Source of the DNA: Thalassobaculum sp. OXR-137
Lineage (GTDB): Bacteria; Pseudomonadota; Alphaproteobacteria; Thalassobaculales; Thalassobaculaceae
Assembly: GCF_034377285.1 (NCBI RefSeq)
Contig: NZ_CP139715.1
Location: forward strand, 3,022,001 to 3,086,000
Direction: 5' to 3'
DNA length: 64,000 bases
The translations under genes and the position numbers were made by a program. This document shows positions 48,560-57,206 of this stretch, piece after piece (position 1 is the first letter of the stretch; every line of letters starts with the position of its first letter). The notes under the pieces are model-generated. The model ran no database searches. It was not told the DNA's origin and worked only from the letters and a program-made list of their open reading frames with translations.

Positions 48560-49417
48560 TCACCGGAAGAGGTGGCGCAACAGCACCAGCCGGCGCCAGC
48601 CGGAGAGCGATACCCGGCGCCGCGGCTCTCGCCAGTCGCCCTCCTCCATTCGGTCCAGCAGCGCCTCGTAGCCGACCATCATCATCACGGCGGAGCGCAT
48701 GGCCCGGCGGTCGCAGCGGGCGATGAGCGCTTTCGCCTCGGCGTAGCGGCTGCGTGCCTGGGCGGCGAGCTCGCGGCACAGGGCCGGGAGGTTGGGATGG
48801 TCGACCACCGCCTGCGGGGCGCGGCTGGCGATCCCGTGCTTCTGCAGCAGCTCCTCGGGCAGATAGAGCCGGCCGTCGGCCGCATCCTCGCCCAGGTCGC
48901 GCAGGATGTTGGTGAGCTGCATCGCCTCGCCGAGCGCGACGGCGGCGGCATCGGCCTCCGGCTGCTCGGCGCCGAAGCAGCGCATGGACAGCAGCCCCAC
49001 CGCGCCCGCGACCCGGCGGCAGTAGAGCCGGAGTTCCGCCATGCCCGGGGCCACGTTTCGCCCTTGCAGGTCGGTCTCCATCCCGTCGATCAGGGCGTCG
49101 AACTCCGCCCTGGGCAGGCGATAGCGCTGGATCGCGGGGGCCAGGGCACGGCCGATCGGTTCGCGCGGCACCTCCGCAGCATAAAGGCGGGCAATCTCGT
49201 CGCGCCATCCGTCCAGACGCGCCTGCCGCACGGCGAGATCCCCCGGCTCGTCGGCGATGTCGTCGATGATCCGGCAGAAGGCGTAGACCGCGTACATGGC
49301 GCGCCGCCGGTCCGGGGGCAGGATACGCATGCCCCAGCGGAACGAGGTTCCGGACGCCTCGACCACGGCTCTGGCTTCCGCCTGAGCCTGCGGATCCTCG
49401 AAATCGACGGCGCTCAT
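48560..49417 (-). CDS. hpnD: presqualene diphosphate synthase HpnD
   Basis: The 285-residue squalene/phytoene synthase-family enzyme couples two farnesyl diphosphates to presqualene diphosphate. Both Asp-rich motifs are present: CRIIDDIADEPGD (about 50-60) and TNILRDLGEDAADGRLYLP (about 170-188). The ATG 49417 overlaps the hpnC stop (ATGA), showing translational coupling. The reading frame is open far upstream, but that part overlaps hpnC and is not coding. Confidence 0.94.
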   Translation of the reverse strand: MSAVDFEDPQAQAEARAVVEASGTSFRWGMRILPPDRRRAMYAVYAFCRIIDDIADEPGDLAVRQARLDGWRDEIARLYAAEVPREPIGRALAPAIQRYRLPRAEFDALIDGMETDLQGRNVAPGMAELRLYCRRVAGAVGLLSMRCFGAEQPEADAAAVALGEAMQLTNILRDLGEDAADGRLYLPEELLQKHGIASRAPQAVVDHPNLPALCRELAAQARSRYAEAKALIARCDRRAMRSAVMMMVGYEALLDRMEEGDWREPRRRVSLSGWRRLVLLRHLFR

Positions 49418-50280
49418 GCCGGCGACCGGCGGGCGGGCCTGCCGGCGGACAGCGTGCGCCGCCACAGGCATCGCAGGGCCGCCCAGGCGCCGACAGCCAG
49501 CATGGCCGGCCGCGACAGTCGGACCCGACGGGCCAAAGGGTCCTCGCGCTTCAACCGCGCGGCGAGGGCGACGGCGAGCGCCAGGACCGCCGCCGATTCC
49601 AGAGCGAGACGGGTGGAGCGCATCTGCAGGGGCAGCGGGGCCGCCCTGTCCAGCAGATGCTCGACCTCGTCCAGGCACCGATCCAGCACCTCGCGCAGGC
49701 CGGGCGTCGTCTGGGCGCCGGACAGCGCGCTTTCGGCGACACCCTCTGCCTGAAGCCAGTCGGCGGGCAGGTAGATCCGGTCCAGCAGCCGGTAGTCTTC
49801 GCCGCAATCCTGCAGATGGTTCAGCACCTGCAGCGCCGTGCACAGGGCGTCGGAGGCCGGATAGCCGGCGGCATCCTCGCCATGCAGATCGAGCAGGAAG
49901 CGGCCCACGGGATTGGCGGAGTCGGCGCAATAGGCCATCAGCGCCTCCCAGTCGGCGCAGCGCGGTTGGATCGCGTCGCGGCGAAACGCCCGAAGGAGCT
50001 GCCGCAGCCGACCGATGGCAGGCTCCGACAGAGTGTCGCGGGCGTGGTGTGCCGGCGCCAGATCGGCCGCCTCCATGTCGCCGATCAGCACCGCCTCGAA
50101 GCGGTCGAGCTGCCTCAGTTTTTCGGTACCGCTCAGGGCGGGATCGTCGGCGATATCGTCGGACGCCCGGGCGGCGTCGTAGAACCGCAGGACAGAAGGG
50201 CGCAGGCGCGCCGCGATCAGCAGGGAGCCGACCGGGAAGTTCTCGCCTGAAGCGGTGCGCGTCGGCGTCCGGCCGATCAT
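49414..50280 (-). CDS. hpnC: hydroxysqualene synthase HpnC
   Basis: The 288-residue squalene/phytoene synthase-family enzyme converts presqualene diphosphate to hydroxysqualene. Motifs are ENFPVGSLLIAARLRPSVLRF, ASDDIADDPALSG (first Asp-rich) and LQVLNHLQDCGEDYRLLDR (second). ATG 50280 overlaps the stop of the catalase-like gene (ATGA) and is preferred over the ATG three codons upstream. Part of the six-gene coupled block 53532-47296. Confidence 0.93.
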   Translation of the reverse strand: MIGRTPTRTASGENFPVGSLLIAARLRPSVLRFYDAARASDDIADDPALSGTEKLRQLDRFEAVLIGDMEAADLAPAHHARDTLSEPAIGRLRQLLRAFRRDAIQPRCADWEALMAYCADSANPVGRFLLDLHGEDAAGYPASDALCTALQVLNHLQDCGEDYRLLDRIYLPADWLQAEGVAESALSGAQTTPGLREVLDRCLDEVEHLLDRAAPLPLQMRSTRLALESAAVLALAVALAARLKREDPLARRVRLSRPAMLAVGAWAALRCLWRRTLSAGRPARRSPA

Positions 50281-51272
50281 CCCGGGCACCCCGGTGGCGC
50301 CGTTGCCTCTGCGCCGCGGTTGGCGGCCGAGGCGGCATAGGCGGCGCGGCGCAACGCGTTGATCGAGCCCAACGGCTCATGGGCGGAAAGGCAGTTCCAG
50401 GGGGCGAAGGTGAGGCGGTCGCCGAGAGCGACGGTCGCCGCCACGTCCTGGGGCGGGATTTCGAGGCGGCCCACCGTCACGCTCGGGCTGTGCCAGGCCC
50501 GCCGAACGTCTTCCATCGGGTCGCTTTCGAGGACGCGCGGCTGGAGCCGGAAGTCGAAGCGGATCGGACCCTTGTCGAGGGTGGCCTGTAGCTTGCCGGC
50601 GAGATCCTTGCCTTTGGCCGGACGCCTGTTCCTGGCGTCGATGTCGGGCACCAGCGCGAACTTCATGGCCCCGTCGCCCAACCGGTAGGGTGTCACGCTG
50701 CCGTAGGAAAGCTGCGCCAGATCGCGACCGCGCAGATGCCGCAGGCTGGAAGCGCTAAGGAAAGCGAAATACCGCCAGCGTGCGCGCCAGGGCAGAAGGC
50801 TGGGAAACATATAGCGGGGCGCTGCGACGGCGAAGGGCGTGGCGCGGCGGATGCCGTCCAGGGCGCGGAACAGCGCCAGCGCCTCGCTCGCGTCCCGGGC
50901 TGGACCGGTCTCGGCATTCATCAGCACGAAGTCCTGCTGGCCCGGCGGTGCGCCATCGCAAACCGGGCCCTCGACGCCCATCACCTTGACGGCCAGACCA
51001 CGCAGGTCCGGATGATTATCCTCGGCGAAGAAGGAGTTTGAGAACCGCACCAGAGCGTCATAGCGGCCGGGCCGGGCAAACAGGCCATGGCGGACCCCCG
51101 GATCCTCCGGGGGATCGACCGTCAGGGTTGCCCGCAGGCAGGCGTGGGTCTTGCGGTGGAATTGCCGCGGAAGCCGTCCGTCGGGTTCCGGTTGTTGGAA
51201 GGTCCGGGCGCAGATCGCCAGCAACTCGTCGCGTTGTGCCGGGTCGACCGGACAGGAGACCGGTCTACTCAT
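50277..51272 (-). CDS. catalase-like heme protein
   Basis: The 331-residue protein has the minimal catalase fold: an N-terminal FHRKTHACLRATLTV with the distal-side His, LVRFSNSFFAEDNHPDLRGL and AVKVMGVEG, and QDFVLMNAETG. It is shorter than true catalases (about 480-700) and resembles catalase-related peroxidases and allene-oxide-synthase-like heme proteins that act on lipid hydroperoxides. Real activity unknown. Its start overlaps the sulfotransferase stop and its stop overlaps the hpnC start (both ATGA), so it belongs to the squalene block. The association is unusual. Confidence 0.82.
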   Translation of the reverse strand: MSRPVSCPVDPAQRDELLAICARTFQQPEPDGRLPRQFHRKTHACLRATLTVDPPEDPGVRHGLFARPGRYDALVRFSNSFFAEDNHPDLRGLAVKVMGVEGPVCDGAPPGQQDFVLMNAETGPARDASEALALFRALDGIRRATPFAVAAPRYMFPSLLPWRARWRYFAFLSASSLRHLRGRDLAQLSYGSVTPYRLGDGAMKFALVPDIDARNRRPAKGKDLAGKLQATLDKGPIRFDFRLQPRVLESDPMEDVRRAWHSPSVTVGRLEIPPQDVAATVALGDRLTFAPWNCLSAHEPLGSINALRRAAYAASAANRGAEATAPPGCPG

Positions 51273-52321
51273 AGCGGGTATCCGAGCCGTTCGAGCCCCG
51301 GCGCACAGGCGCTGGTCAGGGTGGTTTGCACCTCCTCGGGCAGGGTCTGGAACTTGGAGCGGGCCGGCCGCGGGATCGCCGCGACCTCGTCGAGCCAGGC
51401 GTCGTCCGCCAGCGACGGGTCGATGAAGCGGATCAACTCGTCCAACTTCCTCCTCGGGTCGGATTGAACATCCTCGAAGCGGAGATTCAGCAGACGCTCG
51501 GACGGCAACCCGGCGAAACACTCCAGGCCGATCAGGATCAGGTCGCTCCAGAACCGGCCGAAATCCTCGAGTGTCGGCAGGGCGGCGGTCTTCTCGATGT
51601 CCAGAACCGTGAACACGATCCGTTCGATCAGCGGATTCAACCGGCTTCCCCGGTCGGCGCTGAAGCCCTGTTGCGGATCGATGCCCAAGCGCCGGCAGCG
51701 CAGGATGGCGCCGACCAGCACCCGGAAATTGTGATGCTGGCTCATCGACATCGCCGTGTCGCGCCCGTCCCGGTAGACATGGACGACCCGGGCGTCCGGG
51801 AACATCCGAAGCAGCTTGGCGGCGTGCATCAGGGTGCCGCCGGAGCGCTCGATCCAGACCCTGCGGTCCAGCATCTCGGCCAGATCGCCGAACAGGGCCC
51901 GGTACTGCTCGGCAATCGGCATGCGGGGCCGGGCGCGGACCCGGGGCTCCAGCGCGTCCAGCAGCGCTTCCGGCGTATCGGTCAGGTGCGGCAGGGTGAC
52001 GGCGATGATCGGCGGCATGTCGGCCGCCCCGTAGCGCGACGCAGGGTCGTCGTAGGGATACAGTGTCTCCTCGACCACGTGGCCGTCCTTGAGCATGGCG
52101 TGCAGGCCGGCGCTCTGGGTCGTCAGCAGCCGCCACATGCGGTCGCCGTCCGGCCGGCGCAGGGAGAAGGCGTCGGCGCCGAGCGTGACGAAGAATTCCG
52201 AGAGGCTGAGGATCTGCGGATGCCGGTTCAGCAGGTCGGATACCATGGTCGATCCGCATCGGCCCGTGCTGAGGATCAGAACCGGAGGAATCGTCAGGCC
52301 GCTCGGGGCAGTGTCGCTCAC
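51269..52321 (-). CDS. sulfotransferase family protein
   Basis: The 350-residue protein has the 5'-phosphosulfate loop LSTGRCGSTMVSDLLNR (about 17-33) and the 3'-phosphate-binding segment VVHVYRDGRDTAMSMSQHH (about 170-190) of PAPS-dependent sulfotransferases. It should transfer sulfate to a hydroxyl of a small molecule or lipid and release PAP. The start is GTG 52321, overlapping the stop of the MpaB gene (GTGA). cysQ, which hydrolyses PAP, is 1.7 kb upstream in the same direction. Acceptor unknown. Confidence 0.85.
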   Translation of the reverse strand: MSDTAPSGLTIPPVLILSTGRCGSTMVSDLLNRHPQILSLSEFFVTLGADAFSLRRPDGDRMWRLLTTQSAGLHAMLKDGHVVEETLYPYDDPASRYGAADMPPIIAVTLPHLTDTPEALLDALEPRVRARPRMPIAEQYRALFGDLAEMLDRRVWIERSGGTLMHAAKLLRMFPDARVVHVYRDGRDTAMSMSQHHNFRVLVGAILRCRRLGIDPQQGFSADRGSRLNPLIERIVFTVLDIEKTAALPTLEDFGRFWSDLILIGLECFAGLPSERLLNLRFEDVQSDPRRKLDELIRFIDPSLADDAWLDEVAAIPRPARSKFQTLPEEVQTTLTSACAPGLERLGYPL

Positions 52322-53532
52322 AGCAATCCGTCCTTCTCCGCATGGGCATGCTGGGGCAGACGATAGCTCGCGCCCTGCTCCCCATACAGCGATACGGTCA
52401 GCATGGTCTGGAACTGGCTCGCGCGGCGGCGCGCACCCAGGCTGGGAGCGATGCGATACAGCACCTGCTCCGCGCCGTTCTTGAGCCGCAGCAGTGCCAA
52501 TGTCCCCCGGGTGTTCATCGGCGGATAATTGAGTTGATCGGCAAGATCGTCTCCGATCATGGCCCGCGAGATCCGGTAGATCTTGCGGGCGAGCGCCCGC
52601 CGCGATTTCGGCTCGGTGAAGCCGGCTACGAGCGGGGCGGAGTTGATCAGGCCGTTGGCCAGGATGATGGATTCCATGGTCGGCGGCGGCTCGCAGGTCG
52701 ACCCGATCCGGTGCAGCCACAGGGCCTCGTCCTCCGAGGTGAACAGCAGGTCGTGGGGCACGCCCATCAGGTGGGCGGAATAGCGCCATACCTGCATGAA
52801 GGACGTCCGCTCCTCGTCGGACAGGGTCACGCCCAGCATCGCCGCGCGCTTCAGCAGCAGACCGGAGAACGAGGCGGTGGCATAGGCCATATGCGCTGCA
52901 CTCAACGGTGTGCCCCAGGCGCTCTCGTCCCACTCCGGGTCCTGCGCCAGAAGCTGTCGGATGCGGGCATGGACCAGGCGGACGCGGACTGACAGCTTCC
53001 AGCCGTCGCCGGTGCGGTCGAGCCCGCCGGGCAGGAAGATCTCCACGAGCTGCCGGTTGTTCTGCTTCAGGCGGCGGACCCCCTGGTCGACGATCCGGCC
53101 GGTGATGCTGAACGACTGGCTGATCAGCGTGGAGAAACCCTCGATCAGCACGGCGGCGACGAAGGCGCCGACGAACATCTCGGAATTGCGGTGAAAGGCG
53201 CGGCATCCGGGCAGGAAGCCGGCCCGGTCGACCCAGGGGGGCGTGGCGTCGATATCGGCGAAGAACGCCCTCACGCTCTCCGGCGCATCGTCCAGGGCGG
53301 ATGGGTCGCCTTCGATCCCCCGGGCGATCCAGGATTGCGCGTCGACCGGATTGTGCCGCTGCAGCTCGGCCATCAACGCGTCGGCTTCCGGGTCGCCGAT
53401 GCGGGTCGCGGCCACGTACCGATCGGCGAGCGCCCGATCGACGCCGGCCGCCCGGGCGTACCCCTCCAGATAGGCCGTCGGCATCGCGGGCGTTGCGACA
53501 GGGCCTGGCTGGGGTGGAACGGGCTGGGTCAC
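52318..53532 (-). CDS. MpaB / latex-clearing-type oxygenase family protein
   Basis: The 404-residue protein belongs to the oxygenase MpaB family (DUF2236; ER-bound oxygenase mpaB and rubber oxygenase Lcp share this fold). Diagnostic segments are PPWVDRAGFLPGCRAFHR, TGDGWKLSVRVRLVHARIR with the His expected to ligate heme, and WGTPLSAAHMAYATASFSG. Known members cleave polyprenyl double bonds oxidatively (MpaB, Lcp). It heads the tightly coupled block with a sulfotransferase, catalase-like protein and hpnCDE, so a squalene-type or other isoprenoid substrate is a reasonable inference. No signal peptide. Confidence 0.82.
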   Translation of the reverse strand: MTQPVPPQPGPVATPAMPTAYLEGYARAAGVDRALADRYVAATRIGDPEADALMAELQRHNPVDAQSWIARGIEGDPSALDDAPESVRAFFADIDATPPWVDRAGFLPGCRAFHRNSEMFVGAFVAAVLIEGFSTLISQSFSITGRIVDQGVRRLKQNNRQLVEIFLPGGLDRTGDGWKLSVRVRLVHARIRQLLAQDPEWDESAWGTPLSAAHMAYATASFSGLLLKRAAMLGVTLSDEERTSFMQVWRYSAHLMGVPHDLLFTSEDEALWLHRIGSTCEPPPTMESIILANGLINSAPLVAGFTEPKSRRALARKIYRISRAMIGDDLADQLNYPPMNTRGTLALLRLKNGAEQVLYRIAPSLGARRRASQFQTMLTVSLYGEQGASYRLPQHAHAEKDGLL

Positions 53533-53596
53533 GGAGACAGGCCTGATCGCTGGTGGGTCGCCGAGTGGCGGGGTCAGAAAGTCTTAACCCATCCAG

Positions 53597-53980
53597 CTAG
53601 TTGACGTCGATGGTGCCGGGCGAGGTTCGGATCGTGCCGGGGCGCGTGTCGATCGTTCCGGCCGGCGCCGGGGGTTCCACCTGGCGAATTTTCGGCGGCT
53701 CCGTCTGGATCGGCTTCGACGGCCTGGGCGTCGGGTTGGGTTCGATCCTGGGCGGCTGCGTCGGCTGCCGGGACGGCCGCTGAACCGGCTCGGTGGGCGC
53801 GATCGGGCGCGTGGGCTCAGGTTGCTGCGCCGCAGGGGCCGGCGGTACGATCTCGCTCACCGGCTTGCCCTCGGAGATCGGATGGCGCGGGGCCTGCGGC
53901 GCTGGCTTCACCTCGGCCGCCTGCGCGCCGGACGCGGCCAACGCGAGCAGGGCCGCGCCCCAAAGCAGGGTCTTCCTCAT
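53597..53980 (-). CDS. proline-rich exported protein
   Basis: The 127-residue product has a signal peptide (MRKTLLWGAALLALAASGAQA, cleavage about residue 21). The mature part is nearly a third proline, with repeats of PP/PxP and Arg, and a C-terminal repeat of (D/G)TIxTRPGT type (TIDTRPGTIRTSPGTIDVN). It is probably a disordered periplasmic spacer. It lies 3 bases after cysQ and 64 bases before the MpaB gene. No family is recognised. Confidence 0.7.
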   Translation of the reverse strand: MRKTLLWGAALLALAASGAQAAEVKPAPQAPRHPISEGKPVSEIVPPAPAAQQPEPTRPIAPTEPVQRPSRQPTQPPRIEPNPTPRPSKPIQTEPPKIRQVEPPAPAGTIDTRPGTIRTSPGTIDVN

Positions 53981-53983
53981 GCT

Positions 53984-54772
53984 TCACCCACCGCGGGCAA
54001 TGAAATGCCCGTTGCGGAAATCCGGTTTGCCGTAGTCGAAGGGGGTGCCGTCGAATTTGGTCATCGACCCGCCGGCGGCCAGCAGAACCGCATGGCCGGC
54101 GGCCGTGTCCCACTCCATCGTCGGACCGGTCCGCGGATAGAGATCGGCATCGCCCCTTGCGACGAGACAGAACTTCAGGGCGGAGCCGCGCGATACGCTT
54201 TCCTTAACATCCATAGTTTCGATATAGGCTTCCAACTCTGGATTGCGATGGCTGCGGCTGGCGACGATGGTCAGGCCGTCGGGCCCGGGCTTGCGCACCG
54301 AGATCGGCGTGCGGGTGCCGTCGGCGCTCTCCTCCCAGGCCCCTTCGCCCAGGATTCCGCCCCAGACCATGCCGTCGACCGGCGTGTGCAGGGCGCCCAG
54401 GACCGGCACGCCGTCCCAGATCAGGCCGATATTTACGGTGAAGTCGGTGCTCTTGTTGATGAACTCCTTGGTGCCGTCCAGCGGGTCCACCAGCCAGAAC
54501 CGGCCGCCGGAGACGTCGGGGATGTCGCCGGCCTCCACGCTCTCCTCGGCCACAACTGGGATGCCGGGGGTGAGCGCCTTCAGCACCGGCACGATATGGG
54601 CGTCGGCCGCCCGGTCGGCGGCGGTCACCGGGCTGCCGTCCATCTTGTCGATCACCGCGGTGTCGGAGCGGTAATAGGGCAGGATGATCTTTCCCGCCTC
54701 GCGGGCGAGGACGGCGATGGCGTCGAGCAGGGCGATCCGGTTGGCCGGATCGACCGCTGTAACTGAAGGCAT
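53984..54772 (-). CDS. cysQ: 3'(2'),5'-bisphosphate nucleotidase CysQ-type
   Basis: The 262-residue inositol monophosphatase-superfamily enzyme has the metal-binding triad: Glu in VAEESVEAG (about 75), LVDPLDGTKEF (about 94-102), and TMEWDTAAGHAVL (about 223). CysQ dephosphorylates PAP, the toxic by-product of PAPS use. Its place close to a sulfotransferase gene on the same strand fits this role well, though CysQ also serves sulfate assimilation. ATG 54772 lies 5 bases after the upstream gene's stop. Confidence 0.92.
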   Translation of the reverse strand: MPSVTAVDPANRIALLDAIAVLAREAGKIILPYYRSDTAVIDKMDGSPVTAADRAADAHIVPVLKALTPGIPVVAEESVEAGDIPDVSGGRFWLVDPLDGTKEFINKSTDFTVNIGLIWDGVPVLGALHTPVDGMVWGGILGEGAWEESADGTRTPISVRKPGPDGLTIVASRSHRNPELEAYIETMDVKESVSRGSALKFCLVARGDADLYPRTGPTMEWDTAAGHAVLLAAGGSMTKFDGTPFDYGKPDFRNGHFIARGG

Positions 54773-54777
54773 AAAGT

Positions 54778-57108
54778 CTACTCCGCTGCTGCCGCCGGCC
54801 GTGCCGCCTGAAGCGCCGCCCAGATGCGGTCGGGCGTGGCCGGCATGTCGATATCGGTGACGCCGGCCGGGGCCAGGGCATCGAGGATTGCGTTGATCAC
54901 CGCCGGCGGTGCGCCGATGGCACCGGCCTCGCCGCAGCCCTTCACCCCCAGCGGGTTGGTGGCGCAGCGCGTCGGGCTCATCGAGAAACTCACCGGCGGG
55001 ACATCGACCGAGCGCGGAATGCAGTAGTCCACCAGCGACCCGGTCACGAGCTGCCCAGTATCGTCATAGACGGTGCGTTCGTACAGCGCCTGTCCCACCC
55101 CCTGGGCCACGCCGCCATGGACCTGGCCTTCCAGCAGGGTCGGGTTCACCACCTCGCCGAAATCGTCGACCACGGTGAACTGGATCAGCTTGACCTTGCC
55201 GGTATCCGGATCGACCTCGACCTCGCAGACATGGGTGCCGTTCGGGTAGGTCGACGCCGTCGGCTTGTACATTTCCTTCGCCTCCAGCCCCGGCTCGATG
55301 CCCTCCGGCAGTCTGGACGGATCGTTGGCGGCAGCGGCGACTTCGCCCAGGGTGATCGACCGGTCGGTGCCGACCACGGTGAACTTGCCGTCGGCCAGCT
55401 CCAGATCCGAATCGGCCGCCTCCAGCAAATAGCTCGCCAGCATCCGCGCCTTCGCGGAGACGCTCTGGATGGCCATGTGCAGGGCCGAGCCGCCCGCCGG
55501 CAGGGAGCGCGAGCCGTCGGTGCCGGAGCCGTTCTCGATGGCGGCAGTGTCGCCCTGGATCACCTTCACCATCTCGTTGTCGACGCCGAACGCCTCGGAG
55601 ACGAGCTGGGTATAGGCGGTCTCGTGGCCCTGGCCGGTGGAGCGGGTGCCGATCGGCACGACGATGGTGCCGTCCGGCTCGATCCGCATGTCGGACCACT
55701 CGGGCCCGCCGCCGCCGCAGGCTTCCACATAGGTGGAGATACCGATGCCGCGCAGCTTGCCGGCCTTGGCACTCTCCGCCTTGCGGGCGTCGATCCCGGC
55801 CCAGTCGGCCTTAACCAGCGCCTTGTTCAGATGGGCGCCGAAATCGCCGCTGTCATAGGTCTCGCCCAGCGCCGTGGTGAACGGCATGGAGGAGGTGGGG
55901 ATGAAGTTGCGCCGGCGGATCTCGTCGCGCGGCAGGCCGGCGACCTTGGCCGCGACATCCACCAGGCGCTCCACCAGGTAAGCCGCCTCCGGGCGCCCGG
56001 CACCGCGATAGGCGTCCACCGGAAGGGTGTTGGTGAAATAGTTGCGCACCCGCACATGGATCGCCGGGGTGGTGTAGAGGCCGGCCAGCATGCCGGAACC
56101 GGCAATCGTCGGGATCGCCGGGCCGTAGAGCGACAGATAGGCGCCGAGATCGGCCTTGGTATCGACCGACAGAGCAAGGAACTTGCCGTTCTCGTCCATC
56201 GCCAGCCTGGCGTGGGAGACATGATCGCGACCCTGGGTGTCGGAGACGAAGGCCTCGCTGCGGTCGGAGATCCACTTCACCGGCTGCCCGAGCTTGGTCG
56301 CTGCCCAGAGCACCAGGGCGTGTTCGCGGTAGGGGAAGATCTTCATCCCGAAGCCGCCGCCCACATCGGGCGAGACGCAGCGGAGTTTGGCGGCATCCAT
56401 GTTCAGCACGTCGGCGATCACGTCGCGCACCCCGTGCGGGCCCTGGGTGGAGACGTAGAGCGTGCTCTCGCCGGTCGCAGGGTCGACCACGGCGGCGGCA
56501 CCCCGCGGCTCGATGGAGTTCACGATGATGCGGTTGTTGACCAGCTTCAGTTCGGCGACCTTGGCGGCCTTGGCGAAGCCCTTTTCCACCGCTTCGGCAT
56601 CGCCGGTTTCCCAGTCCAGGCACAGGTTGCCCGGAGCCGCGTCCCAGATCGTGGTGCCGTTGTCGACGGCGGCGAGGCCCGGCACCGCCGGCAGTTCGGC
56701 GTAGTCGATCTCGATCAGCTCGGCGGCGTCGCGGGCCTGGTCCATGGTTTCGGCCACGATCAGCGCCACCGCATCGCCCACATGCCGGACCCGGTCGGTC
56801 ACCAGCAGGGGATAGTCCGGCCCGACCGCCTTCTTGCCGCCGATTCCCTTCAGCAGGGCGCCGCAGGGCATCGGCTTCAGCCCGTCGCCGGCCACGTCGG
56901 CGCCGGTCAGCACGAGCTTCACCCCCGGCGCGGATCTGGCGGCGGAGACGTCGAGGGCGGTGATGTCGCCATGGGCGATCGGGCTGCGCAGCACGTAGGC
57001 GGTCAGCACGCCGTCGATCGGCACATCGTCGGTATACTGACCGGTGCCGGTGAGGAAGCGCTGGTCCTCCAGCCGCTTCATTGTCTGTCCGATCCCGAAC
57101 TTCGCCAT
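54778..57108 (-). CDS. xanthine dehydrogenase / CoxL family molybdenum-binding subunit
   Basis: The 776-residue protein is a molybdenum hydroxylase large subunit. It carries the active-site loop VDAYRGAGRPE, which is the form II (AYRGAGR) pattern rather than the AYxCSFR loop of form I CO dehydrogenase. N-terminal LEDQRFLTGTGQYTDDV and C-terminal GCGEAGAIGAPPAV (with the catalytic Glu) are also diagnostic. It should hydroxylate an aldehyde, purine-like or aromatic substrate, which is unknown. The FAD (CoxM) and iron-sulfur (CoxS) subunits are not nearby. It starts the leftward run ending at hpnE. Confidence 0.92.
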   Translation of the reverse strand: MAKFGIGQTMKRLEDQRFLTGTGQYTDDVPIDGVLTAYVLRSPIAHGDITALDVSAARSAPGVKLVLTGADVAGDGLKPMPCGALLKGIGGKKAVGPDYPLLVTDRVRHVGDAVALIVAETMDQARDAAELIEIDYAELPAVPGLAAVDNGTTIWDAAPGNLCLDWETGDAEAVEKGFAKAAKVAELKLVNNRIIVNSIEPRGAAAVVDPATGESTLYVSTQGPHGVRDVIADVLNMDAAKLRCVSPDVGGGFGMKIFPYREHALVLWAATKLGQPVKWISDRSEAFVSDTQGRDHVSHARLAMDENGKFLALSVDTKADLGAYLSLYGPAIPTIAGSGMLAGLYTTPAIHVRVRNYFTNTLPVDAYRGAGRPEAAYLVERLVDVAAKVAGLPRDEIRRRNFIPTSSMPFTTALGETYDSGDFGAHLNKALVKADWAGIDARKAESAKAGKLRGIGISTYVEACGGGGPEWSDMRIEPDGTIVVPIGTRSTGQGHETAYTQLVSEAFGVDNEMVKVIQGDTAAIENGSGTDGSRSLPAGGSALHMAIQSVSAKARMLASYLLEAADSDLELADGKFTVVGTDRSITLGEVAAAANDPSRLPEGIEPGLEAKEMYKPTASTYPNGTHVCEVEVDPDTGKVKLIQFTVVDDFGEVVNPTLLEGQVHGGVAQGVGQALYERTVYDDTGQLVTGSLVDYCIPRSVDVPPVSFSMSPTRCATNPLGVKGCGEAGAIGAPPAVINAILDALAPAGVTDIDMPATPDRIWAALQAARPAAAAE

Positions 57109-57206
57109 TGCCTGCCTCGCCGGTTCGCGGTTGGGTTGGGAAGATCGTACTGCCGCTCCCCGTTGCCGCCAAGCAACGAGCGGCAGGAAGAAAGGGTATT
57201 GGATCG

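Noticed and set aside
47296-50280. complete hopanoid cluster
   Set aside because: hpnC, hpnD and hpnE are present, but no squalene-hopene cyclase or later hpn genes occur in the window.
48560-50380. 606-residue frame that contains HpnD at its end
   Set aside because: Only the last 285 codons are homologous to HpnD; the upstream part overlaps hpnC in another frame and is not coding.
50277-51272. true catalase
   Set aside because: Too short and lacking the flavodoxin-like C-terminal and full N-terminal arm; called catalase-like only.
54778-57108. form I carbon monoxide dehydrogenase large subunit
   Set aside because: The active-site loop is AYRGAGR, not the AYxCSFR loop of the CO-oxidising enzyme.
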